64,000 bases of DNA, taken from Rachycentron canadum (lineage: Eukaryota; Chordata; Actinopteri; Carangiformes; Rachycentridae). The DNA lies in assembly GCA_038496675.1 (NCBI GenBank), contig CM076666.1:14320029-14384028 (forward strand), in the 5' to 3' direction. Every line of letters begins with the position of its first letter. The first letter of the stretch is position 1. A program made the position numbers and the translations under genes. The notes under the pieces were generated by a model. The model was given only the letters and a program-made list of their open reading frames with translations. It ran no database searches and had not been told where the DNA came from. This document shows positions 1-10,260 of the stretch, piece after piece.

Positions 1-468
1 ACTTTATAGCTGAAAACTGTTATTACTTACTGTTACTGTACATAGCTCACATGTATTTTATGGAGTATTCTATTCTGCCTAAAAATTTGTTGCTCATTTT
101 CTAGTTATTTTTTTGTATCTTAACAATACTAGCTTAGTTTATCCTGAAGAGGAAAGAGTGGACTGGATAATAGTGGTATTTTTGTTGATTTTGTGACACA
201 TTTAGCAGAGCAGATATATCCCATTCATCACAACTTCTCTCTTCAGGTAAAATATTTTAAATGTTCTAAATTACCTGCACAGGCTGTGTGTTATCATTAA
301 TTGTTAATAATGTATAATGACTTATTTCATACATACTATTTATAGCACATAAGCAGAGTTGACCTTTTGGTCCAACCAAAATGTCCTCACTCTCCAAACG
401 ATGTCATCCCATTTATGGTTTTAAATATCATTAATAAATATAAAAGGATTTTAGGGATAAGAGCACAA

Positions 469-508
<40 letters not shown>

Positions 509-1853
509 AGACAAGAGTGAAGTTCAACATTTAGTGTCTTTATAAAACAGATTTGCAAAATATAGCCAAGGCTCATTCATTTAAATACGCATAAATAGCA
601 AGAAAATACTTTCCCATTTCAATTCAAATAATTTTTGAACTTGAACTTTATACACAAATCAGAAATTAACATTTTATGAAAAAGGGGCCTGAAACCCTCT
701 TGATTTTGTTGCGGCAAAAAAAACAAAAACAAAAAAACAAAACAAAACACAAGCATACTGTATAGCTAAAGCGGCAGTTTGATTAGTCAGAAATATACAT
801 CCTCTGAAGAGACATATTCATTAACATTAAAACAAAGTCTTTTTCAAGTCTGTGAAATATCAAAGTACACATCTTTGGATGGATGCCTCAAAGTTTTTTA
901 AGAACTATATATATATATAATTTTTTTACATCATCAGCAATACAAACGTAATTAACAACACCATGGCAAAAAGTTTGTGTCTATGTACAATAGTGCAGAT
1001 GAGGAGCTTAAATCAGAACAAGGCAGTGGAAGGATATTAACATGTCAAATATCCTGATTTATTAGACTTCAAGTGGGTTTCCTCTATTTTGGAATATGAT
1101 TGAATGACCATGTTGGAATCGAATGTACTTGCAGGACATGTGCCAGACTACGTGCTGCTGTAATCAAATAATTTTAATGCTTTTTTGACAGCACTGATCT
1201 CTTTTTAATGCCTAAACACAGCCCAAAGAGCAAAGGCTTACTAATTTATTACATTTTGATTTTATTTATGTCTACTTCATTTCCCTCCTTCATTACCAGA
1301 GGGAAATGTATCAGTTATAATAACCTTTTTTCTACAGTATGTTTGATTATGTTTGATATTTGTCACCACAAATTCAAATTACTATAGGTTCTGATCTGAG
1401 TGTAGCGTTACTTTTTTTGCACATGAATATTTTTAAATATAAAAGCCTCATCTTATCTTGCTTCAGAGGACATTGTAGAAATGTGGTAGTTTTTTAATTA
1501 ATGGCCTATTTTGGACAAATAATGCAAATAACATATATAGCGGTATCCTGATAAGTTTTCCTCATTAGCAGTGTCCAACCTTTTCCCTATTTTTAAATGC
1601 TATGAAAGAATTTGTAAACATTCACAGGGCTGAAACAATTATTTACCATGACATCTGTGAAATTATTAAATTTTCCAAAAAATAATTAAAAAAAAAAAGT
1701 CTTTGTTGCCACAGCCACATCAGCAGGCTTCAAAATGTTCACTGATCTCACTCTTTCACTTTTTATAAAGGTGCTTTAGCTTCCTGGAGCAGAACAGACA
1801 GATATTAAAGAGATTTTCTTTCTTGTCTTTTGTCTTCCTTTACAGACTGGAGT
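1..1853 (-). other. Probable zbtb7c 3' UTR and downstream flank, no ORF
   Basis: There is no credible coding sequence on either strand. The stretch lies directly after the zbtb7c TGA and is AT-rich, as expected for a 3' UTR. Minus-strand AATAAA hexamers occur at 1261-1266, 1245-1250 and 1058-1063, so transcription could end in this area, but the true cleavage site cannot be chosen by eye. An (AC)n microsatellite lies at 471-506. Confidence 0.55.
471..506 (+). repeat. (AC)18 microsatellite
   Basis: Uninterrupted AC dinucleotides, 36 bp, in the flank beyond zbtb7c. Confidence 0.97.
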
Positions 1854-2475
1854 TCATTTGGCCGGCTCAGAGATGGGTGGAGCACGCTCCAGTCTCATGG
1901 TCCATGGGTCAGAGGTGGCAACATAAAATGGAGAGCGGGTAAGCACTTCTTCTCCAGCCAGAGCAAAGGCAAACACTCCCCTCTGCCTCCCCTCTCCTGC
2001 CTTCTCTTCCTCTGCGCGTTGCTTCCCCTCTGCTTGCCGTTCCTCCCTGTTCTCCCTGCTTGCAGCATCCACACTCTTAAATCCCAGACCTCTATTGCTG
2101 AGGCCGAGCATCTCCCCAAGTCCGTGACTCTTGACTCCCTGGTACGCAGGGCTTAACCCGTTCTCCTCAAACCTGTTGGTGGCAGTGGTGGGGGGGCACA
2201 AGAAGTTGCTGGTAGGTGTGGACCGCCAGGCAGCTGGCTTTCGTCCTCGTCGGGGGCGGGAAATTCGGCAGCTCTGCCTCTTGATGTGTCGATGTAGGTG
2301 GTCAGACCGTGTGAAACTTTTGTAGCAGTGCTCGCACTGGTATGGACGAACACCTGTGTGGATTCGCAGGTGGTTCTTCAGGTCATAGTTGTGGACAAAC
2401 TTGGAGTTGCAGTGGAGGCAGATGTAGGGGCGCTCACCCGTGTGCTTCCTCATGTGGATCTTAAGTTTGTCTTGT
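1854..2475 (-). CDS. zbtb7c: zbtb7c coding exon 3 (rest of finger 2, fingers 3-4, C-terminal tail)
   Basis: The acceptor is CTTTTCTCAG|ACAAGACAAA. The first base completes Arg466, and the frame runs [11 protein letters not shown], finishing finger 2. Fingers 3 and 4 follow with the TGERPYIC and TGVRPYQC linkers, then [13 protein letters not shown]. The last 120 or so residues are weakly conserved and contain a basic and Glu-rich stretch ([20 protein letters not shown]). They end [18 protein letters not shown] before TGA, which recalls the DPW and SE motifs near the end of human ZBTB7C. I therefore take this stop as the true end and not as a missed terminal intron. Confidence 0.93.
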
Positions 2476-4414
2476 CTGAGAAAAGATCAAAACCAAGTTT
2501 TCATACAATATCTTGTGTGTTGAATGATTAACATAACATTGCATGTCATTCCCCTTTAAAAGACAGTATTTAAAGATATTTTGATCTAGTATGATGATAA
2601 ATAGTCTTTTCACTGACTAAAATACAGGTGGAAAATATGCCAAAGAAAAAGAATGTAGGTGAGTGAGATATCACCAATGCAAAGAAACCAGCGGAGGGGG
2701 CTTTCCACTTTCAGCTCTTTGATATTCAAATTAGGTGAAAACAGATTAACCACAGACTAAAGAACATGGGGTACTTTTCCGTTAACTGTGTTGTTTCACA
2801 TAACCTTTGTCGTCAAAACACATAGGAACATTAACATCTTAATGTGGTTTGTCAATATGAAGCACAATGCTTGCAGTACTGATGATGTGATTAGAGGTGC
2901 AGCTTCACATACCTGGTGAATCGTACTTCACAGATAGTGCACATGTATGGTTTCTCTCCTGTATGCGTCCTCATGTGTCGAGGCAGTTTTCCAGCTCCTT
3001 GGATGACCTTGTTGCAGATGGGACACTGCTGTGATGCTTTAGGCTTCATCTTCCTCTCCTCCTCCAGCTGCCAGGGAGGGAACAGTGCCCCCAGGTGGGA
3101 TGCAGAGCTCAGGAAGTTCAGGTATGACCGGAAGTCAGCTTCATCCTTAATCTGACCCAGAGCATGACTTTCTGAGGGCACAGACCCAGCGTTCATGGTG
3201 CTGCCTAGGCCAGAGCTGACAAACTCCTTCAGGAAGTCACCATGGATCAGACTGGGTGGGACTTCCTCTTTCATCTCCTCCTTTATGATCTCTCTTTTCA
3301 CAGCTAGATCAAGGGGTCTGGAGGTCTCAAGCGGGGCAGAGTTGGAGAAGGTGTGGGGGAGCCTGGTTTGCAGTGAGGCTCCTGCATGGGGGTGCTGAAG
3401 GTGGCTGGGGTCCAGGAGCTGCTGGGTGAAGGCAGGGAACTCAGCAGCCCACATGGAGGGGTAGAAACCTGGGAGGAGAGGAGAGAAGTTGGCCCTCCGG
3501 TCTAGTGTTGACATACGGGGATATAGCCCTTCCTGGAGGAGGGACTCGATGGAGAAATCCTTCAGAGCTCGACTCTCCATACTTTCCTGAAACACAAAGA
3601 CAGCACCATAAGCCTTTCCAATTTAGGAACAGTCACTTATGATCTTGTTTTGCCTTCAAAAGATTAATTACAAAATGTCCCATCAACTTACCTGTTTTCC
3701 TCTCATGTTATCTTGAGACTGCAAGTGAGACGACTCTCTGCGCAGGTCAAACTGCTGATGGTGTGTGGACGTGCTTGGAGGTGGCAAATCCTCCATCCCT
3801 GACGGCGTCTGCTCCCCTCTGCTCTCTGATGACTGCAGTGACCTCTCACTGAGGTTGTCCTCCTCTTCTTCCTGCTCATCCTTCCTTGACCCTGCGTCCT
3901 CCTCTTCATCCTCCTCCTCCTCCTCCTCTTCCTCATCCTCCTCCACATCCTCCTCTTCCTCCTCATCCTCTTCTCCCACCTCCTCTCGCCTTCCTCCGCC
4001 TCCACCCCCACTGTCCATGATCTCCAGGCAAACATTGATGATGCAGGGTATCTCCAGCATCTGAGCTGCATTCAGGATTTCCTTGACGTTAGATGCTGTC
4101 ACCGTCAGAGTAGAAGTGTAGGCGAACTCCAGGATGGCTGTGAGACACTCTGGAGCCACAAAGTCGATTTCATACACAGCAGCTGTGGGATGGTGATCTC
4201 TGGCATCAGTGTTGGCCACTGTGAAGAGTTTCTTGAAGTACTGGCTACAGGCGGCCAGAACAGAGCGGTGGGTGCGGTACTCCTGGTCACGGACAATGAG
4301 GATAACATCGCAGAGCAGCCCATCACGACGCTGCTCATTGAGGCTGCAGAGGACATCACTGCTGTGATTCGGGAAGGGGATCCCAATCAGGTCCTCTTCT
4401 CTGTGATGAACCAT
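1854..4414 (-). CDS. zbtb7c: zbtb7c: BTB/POZ and four-zinc-finger transcription factor, complete coding region in 3 exons
   Basis: Joining 4414-3692, 3586-2913 and 2475-1854 gives a 672-residue reading frame (2019 nt with a TGA stop). The BTB/POZ dimerisation domain is at about residues 10-133, with the family-typical [11 protein letters not shown] and [18 protein letters not shown] Gly6 run and a Glu/Asp tract follow (about 136-185). A conserved linker block begins [14 protein letters not shown], and FPPW precedes the fingers. Fingers: C429/C432/H445/H449, C457/C460/H473/H477, C485/C488/H501/H505, and a last one C513/C516/H529 with C535 as the likely fourth ligand. The basic [12 protein letters not shown] tail follows. 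This order and these motifs match ZBTB7C rather than ZBTB7A or 7B as I recall them; the human protein is about 619 residues. Family knowledge: a nuclear DNA-binding regulator that recruits corepressors through BTB. The start ATG has purine at -3, G at +4 and an in-frame stop 27 nt upstream. No frameshift is seen. Confidence 0.96.
2476..2912 (-). other. zbtb7c: zbtb7c intron between coding exons 2 and 3 (437 bp)
   Basis: The intron runs from GTATGT to TTTTCTCAG and is phase 2. It splits the second zinc finger directly after FTR. I see no repeat or second gene inside it; it is AT-rich unlike the flanking exons. Confidence 0.92.
2913..3586 (-). CDS. zbtb7c: zbtb7c coding exon 2 (linker, finger 1 and start of finger 2)
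   Basis: The acceptor is TTTGTGTTTCAG|GAAAGT, in phase 0 with exon 1. The exon covers residues 242-465 plus the first two bases of the Arg466 codon. It includes the DFSIESLL block, a proline-rich middle region, a short KREIIKEE stretch and the [18 protein letters not shown] block. Finger 1 ([21 protein letters not shown]) and the first half of finger 2 ([10 protein letters not shown]) end the exon. The donor CAG|GTATGT interrupts finger 2, so the next exon must supply its two histidines, which it does. Confidence 0.95.
3587..3691 (-). other. zbtb7c: zbtb7c intron between coding exons 1 and 2 (105 bp)
   Basis: The intron runs from GTAAGT to a pyrimidine-rich TTTGTGTTTCAG. At 105 bp it is short, as is common in compact teleost genes. 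It is phase 0. Confidence 0.92.
3692..4414 (-). CDS. zbtb7c: zbtb7c coding exon 1 (BTB domain and acidic tract)
   Basis: This exon encodes residues 1-241 and ends exactly on a codon boundary, at the Gln of MRGKQ, before a consensus CAG|GTAAGT donor. It carries the whole BTB/POZ fold, the Gly6 run and the acidic tract. It ends with a Ser/Pro/His-rich linker (about residues 186-241) that I cannot align to mammalian ZBTB7C from memory. Reading past the donor adds only Val-Ser before a stop, so splicing here is required to reach the zinc fingers. Confidence 0.95.
3860..3985 (-). repeat. GAG/GAA/GAT-rich repeat encoding the Glu/Asp tract of zbtb7c
   Basis: The plus strand reads as imperfect TCC/TCT/TTC triplets. 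On the coding strand they give about 40 residues, mostly Glu with scattered Asp (residues 144-185). Human ZBTB7C has an acidic run at the same place, so the tract is ancestral. Its nearly pure trinucleotide structure makes its exact length likely to vary between individuals and species. Confidence 0.9.
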
Positions 4415-4441
4415 TCTCCTCTCTCCGTCTCTATTGGTTAT

Positions 4442-4443
4442 CT
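4442..4443 (-). other. Probable 3' splice site of the exon carrying the zbtb7c start codon
   Basis: Reading leftward on the minus strand, a pyrimidine-rich stretch TTGCTGCCTCCCATCTAG ends 27 nt before the ATG. If it is used, the ATG-bearing exon begins at 4441 and the 5' UTR comes from an upstream exon at higher coordinates. A weaker alternative is the AACAG a further 25 nt or so upstream. The in-frame TAG that forms this AG would then be removed from the mRNA. Confidence 0.5.
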
Positions 4444-5587
4444 AGATGGGAGGCAGCAACATTGAACTGTTTAGTGACAGTTGAAGCACACTTGACAGTT
4501 CAACTGGAAAAAAATTTGTGGAGCCCACGTCTTGCTCTCAAAAACTCCATTAATCTTCAAATCACTTTATTTGCACTTTACAATTCCACCTCAGTTTGTA
4601 CCTCATGTATTGTCACTGATTCTCAGAGCTGAGCTTTAGGTTTTCTAAAAGATAGACTGTCAGGGAACAAGGTTGTTCAACATTTGGAAGATATTTTGAG
4701 ATTGAAGGTCTGTCGGGATCAAAAAATATTGAGTCTGGCACACAATGAAAAAGACACATCCTGAGAGGCAAGGCAAGAGTGTCCCTGTTCATTAGCATGA
4801 ATTATATCTTATAATAAAACATGTATAAACTTTAGTTTATGTACAATTACATCTCTGGTCTTTCTTGTTGAAGAGATCTTTAGAGTAAGATCTTGAGTAA
4901 ATAAATTGCAAGACAATTTGCAAAGGATAAAATATTTTCATTCCTGGTGGAAGGAAGACTTTGTAGTTTTAAAAACCTTTTTGCTCAGTGTTGTTAAATG
5001 ACCTTCTGGGATTTTAAAAGATTTCCAGGAGCTCATCTTTGAGAAAAAAACAGATGCTCCACTCTGAGACTTTCAGTGCAATATGAATTGTGAGAGACAC
5101 AACTCACAGGGTGTTAAACTCTGATTAATTTGAACTTGCCCTGTTTGCATGTTAAGGCAAATAATGAAACAGGACCTGCGATACTGATTTAAAGAGAGGA
5201 CTGAGAGCGATAAGTGGCCCACAGTGCGGCTCACACCTGCACTGCAGTTTGAAATGGAGTGTCACTGATAACAATCAGCATCCATTCATCAGATGAAGGA
5301 TTTTCAAAGAGCGTTGATGTTTGAATAGTGGGGAGGCTCTTAACTGAAGCTGATATTGTTAACACAGTGAGTGACAGTCTAGCTTTATTGAAATATACTG
5401 TAGGCATGCTTGTTTGTGTGCCATCTGTGCAGCAAACAACAAGTGGTAAATACAGCATGTCTCATTTTGAGCAAACATCACATTGGATAATATTTATTCT
5501 TGAATGTGTTATCACGATTTTTTGTAGGAATGTGTTGCAACTGTGCAAGTTAGGGAAACCCATCATCTTGATAAGATAGTGTCTGAC

Positions 5588-5619
<32 letters not shown>

Positions 5620-8600
5620 TTTGCTTGACAATTAAACGTGCAGTGAGGTTGCGATGATTCGTTGATTCGTGAGAGATTCTGTGATAATGTTGGTAATGTC
5701 CACCCTCCCCCCACCACCCTCTTCTGTCTTTACCAGATATGAGCACAAAGCAAGCTGATGACTTCAGTTCAACAATACAGTTTCTGATTTGGATGTGGTG
5801 AGAAATGAAGAAAACAACAAAGGAGGTCAGATTGTACTCTAGATGCTGTATCCTGTCAAATGCTTAGTTTGCAGCCTCCTTGCTCATTTGTCTCACAGCT
5901 CAGTGACAGCACCTACTGTATCAATGCACACACGACTCTGCAGTCGGCCTGAAAACCTTCATCCCACAGCAGCCTGAGTTCCTACCTGTTGATTCACTCT
6001 GCTGTTGTTTACACTTACAGTGATAAAACTTCCTCTGGCAGAGTGCTCATTCATTCGCATCTATGAATAGAGCTTAAACTTAGCCGTCCACACTTGGTGG
6101 TCACTGGAGGCATGTGTAGATAAATACTTTGAAGCGGCTCCGCTCACCACAGCTGCATTGTTGACTGACTCTGAATGGGCCAGGGCTGAAGCCACATATA
6201 CACATGCACACGCACTTTCTTGATTTTTGTTTCTTGTGCTGCAGCATATCACACCACAGGAGAAGAAAGGGAAAAAAAAAAAAAAAACTATTTCAGAAAT
6301 TCCCTTAGTTCACCTGCAGGCATACAACTTGGATACCAATCTTACATGTAGTTTATTCTTGTCGATCTTGTTGCTAGGTAACTGTTGCTATGTTCCTGCC
6401 ATTGATACAGTGTGGACATAATTAAAATGTCTATAGAGGGGGTGGTGGTATAGGATATAGCCCCACAAACCCTTTATCAAGGGGAAACTGGAACAAAAGA
6501 ACAACGGAAAGTTACAGTGGCCAGGCAAACTGTCAGGATTGTACACTTAAAAATAAAAATAATAAGTAATGAAATGAAGATTATATCTGAAGCAAATTGT
6601 ATATAAATCCTACAGTGTAGTGTAAGTCCAGTACTATAAACTCAGGTAATACATTAAAACTTTGTTCTACAGATAAATGGTACATCTACAAAGAATTAAA
6701 CAATATCCTTTTTCTATTATGTTTCACATCACTTGCTATGTTAATAAAAGTATTAGCCTGTGTAAAAGGTGAGAGAATCTCCAGTAAAACAGTGAAGGAG
6801 AGATCAGATGGCCCTGAAAGTTCCCTAACAGGTTGCACAAACACCAGCGGAGGGGCCCCTCCCTGTAACAGCCTGCCAAGGCAAACAATAGAGCCGAACT
6901 TGGAACAACACTGAGTGGATAAGAGCGAGAGAAAAAGAGTCTGACTGGCAGGGCTTGGCGAACTCACTGTCATTCGTTTGCTCTCGATCCATCCCACCCA
7001 CTCCTGGAACTAAGGGACACGTGCTGCTGTTGCTGTTTGCTCGCCTGGTGCCCCAGTGAGCACCACTCCCCTCTGTTCCCACTGTTCGCCTGCCACTAGC
7101 TAGTGCTAGCTCTTAGCGGCCAGCCCCTAATTACAATGTGGAGAGGATCTAAGGAGGATGTGCCACATAGACAGGGAGGGGAGGAGGGCACAGCTTTCCC
7201 ACCGCAAGGTCCTGGAGCGACATTTCATCAGCCAAACAGCCTTAACCCTTTCCACACGCACACACCCCCACCCACCCATCAGACCAGCCAGGGTGGAGAC
7301 GTCTTGTGAAAGGACTCTGATAATTACTGTTTAAGTCATTTGGCCCTACATCCATCTTACTCCTCTTGTAGAGTCATGGAAGGACAATCAACCTTTTTTC
7401 TTTAGCAATAAACCTGACTCAGTAAATGGTTGTAAGCCTTGATTACCCTGCCATTATGAAGTGAGATTTTTGAATAAATAAATTGTGACAATCATATTTT
7501 GATACAGCTGGTACATCTATTTCTGTTCAGCACACAATCAACGCTGAATTCTTTTCAGTGATGACAGGAATTTTAGTCTTGTGTGTGACCCCAGCTCAGA
7601 ATCAACTTAATGATTAAATTGACCAATAATGGACAGTCTTGCCTTTGTGCCTGTCTTTCCTTCCGCCTGCCTGTGCCGGCCACGTCTCCTCTCATGCCTC
7701 ACTTAGTCACTAACACTTTCAACTCAGCACTCCCACCCCAAATTATGTGTCACATCCATCCAGTGTTGTCTTTCTCCCAAGAACTTTATCTGATTTCCGG
7801 GCTCTGACCACCACCACTACCACCACCTCCTCCTAATAATTCCCCTCTTCCTCCTCTCTTCCTCCTCCTCCTCTGACTGTCCCTGTTGCAGCTGTATCAT
7901 CATTATGCCCAGAGTGGAGCGACAAACTTGTCCCCAGCCCTGACCGCTCAGGCCACAAATCAGCAGCTAATGTCCATCTCAACCCTTGTCACGGGCAGAC
8001 ACTCATTTGGCCTATAAGCTACACCCAAACACCCAAAGCCTAGTTTATCCCTGTCAGGCCATTGCATCCACCTGACCCACATGCTAAATCACCGGCAGCC
8101 AAAGTTTACCCCTGTCACCAACTGCCCATAGCAAACACCTGCTAAACAACTGTCACACATGGACAATTGCATGGCCAATAATTTATAGTATTGACAGGCA
8201 AAATTCACCACCTTATTAGGAGAAGACATTAATTTGACCTACTGTGTAAGGTAGTCCATTATCTCCAGTAATACACCAGTGCACCTGCTTTGCAAGACTT
8301 TTCCTTGGTTGATGTTTTTAGTGTCAGAGCCCATGAGACCACATTGGTAGAGGTTTTAAAGTTGAACTTAATTGCTGTCAGTTACAGCAGATGAGCAGTA
8401 TATAATGCCAGTTACACAACATGGGTTGTCTATTTATCTTTACAGTAATGAGGAAATATCAGGGCTAAAGTTCAGCATTTAACTGCACAAGTTTGGCTTA
8501 ACAATTGAGGATCACTTGGAACTAATCTATGTGAAATTTACACAGTTTGAGAGATTGGTGCACACATTTGCCATTTGTTATAGCACAAATGGGGATTGAG

Positions 8601-10260
8601 GAAATTATTGTGCTGCCATACACATTATTATTTTGAGTGTAGTCCATTTCAAGAAATTATAATATAATTATGTTTTGATGAAAAATCAGCCTGTTCAAAA
8701 AATTTCCTAAAAAATCAGCAGCCTAAACCTGATTATAAACAACAGTGATTTTTGTTAAAGTGTTTCAAGAGGTCTGCCTATAAAACCTCTTTATTCAATT
8801 ACTTTAGCAAAAGATAGTTAATTTAAACCTTTAATTGACACCTAATTAGTATTCATTAGAAGTATGATAGAATTAAATAATTTGAAATAAGTGTCCGGTA
8901 TGATTTTAAGAGATCTGGAAGCCAATTTATATCACTCAGCGCCTTAAAGAGCCTGTTTGCACTAAGTGTCATCTCTCGAGCCTTCAGGGGGGCCCACAGC
9001 TACACACCATTATCTCTCTTACCCCCAAAGTAAACAAAAGTTCATGGTCTGCTGGTGAATATCGGTAGACTGATTAAGAAAGTCACTTTTAGACTATTCA
9101 CTGTGAAATGAAGGACATATTAGCTCTTGTTCAACTTTCACGTTTTTCTACATATTTGTTTGGCATGAATATTGTAATGAACAATAGAAAGTTGTATTCA
9201 ATGGCACAAGTGAGGATGAAACGATATTAAATTAAAAAAAATATCAAGCTGGGATATTATTACAGTTTAGCCTTGGGTAACGTATAATGTCCTTTGTTTG
9301 TGTTTTTGACATAAAGGTGGTCCAGCTCATATAAATATTACCATAATATATAAAAAAAATAAATAAAAGACTCAAGAAAAAAAGTGAAAAGCCTTTAATG
9401 CCTTTAATACGCAGTAGCAGGTGTAGGTTAAAAACTGACTTGAGCTAATGAGACATAATCACAGTTAGAGTAAGTGATTAAGCAAACATGTCCTTAATAT
9501 GACATTGATCTACATTAAATTTCGTGTCACAGTTTGTGAGCCTGTTGAGTAGGTGTGTAACCACATGAACTCTTTTAAGGTGGCTTAACATGATACACCC
9601 GCAACAATGTGTTATATACCAAAGGGTCCTCTCTGTTTTATTTCTCACATACTCTGAATTCTATTCAGCACTTTTAGACTATGATCTCAATTTTTCTGCT
9701 CATTATTTCACTAAAGAATTTAATGCGCACAAACAAATATTAACACCTGAATGAAAAACAACAGCTGGTCAACACTTCTAATGGTATTACTGGCCAACAG
9801 ATTTTTTGACTATATGAGGTAAGATGTCTATGAGCTAACTGTCCGTAAACAATAATTTGGAGCTCAGCCTGAAATCCATAACATGTTTTTATTTTGGCCA
9901 CACTCCCAAACACCTCCTTTAACTTTATGAATAACCTGACTACTTATTTTGGATTTATGGAGAATGTCATATAGATATGGAATATCCAAAAGTGAACTGT
10001 ATAATTACTGCTGGAGACAAAACACATACTTAAGTCCACTAAAACGTTTCAAAGACATGTAGTGATGCTATAAACACTCATGCTATTTCCAGACTTTTAT
10101 AGCACAATATTTACACTGCAGCCTAAACAATTACATAAGTCATTAAGGGACTTTATTGAACTGTTTGCACCTTGTCAGGCCTTTATGATCTGGAGCAGAA
10201 GGCTGCAACACTCATGTAAACTCTAAGTGATGCACATGTGCACACTGTGCCATAACACAC
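4444..10260. other. Non-coding stretch upstream of zbtb7c
   Basis: No exon or RNA gene could be supported. Contents: a poly(T) run at 5588-5614, a CCA/CCT-rich pyrimidine tract at about 7808-7875, and from about 8340 to 10200 a low-complexity-free AT-rich section with many TAAT/ATTA cores and few simple repeats. This last part is the most enhancer-like portion by eye. The stretch may be the 5' intron of zbtb7c, since the start-codon exon seems to have an upstream splice acceptor. Confidence 0.5.
5588..5614 (+). repeat. Poly(T) tract, 27 nt
   Basis: Uninterrupted T run. It could be the A-tail of a retrotransposed sequence on the minus strand, but I do not recognise a SINE or processed pseudogene beside it. 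Confidence 0.9.

Noticed and set aside
1830..2531. Plus-strand frames over zbtb7c exon 3
   Set aside because: Antisense shadows of the minus-strand coding exon.
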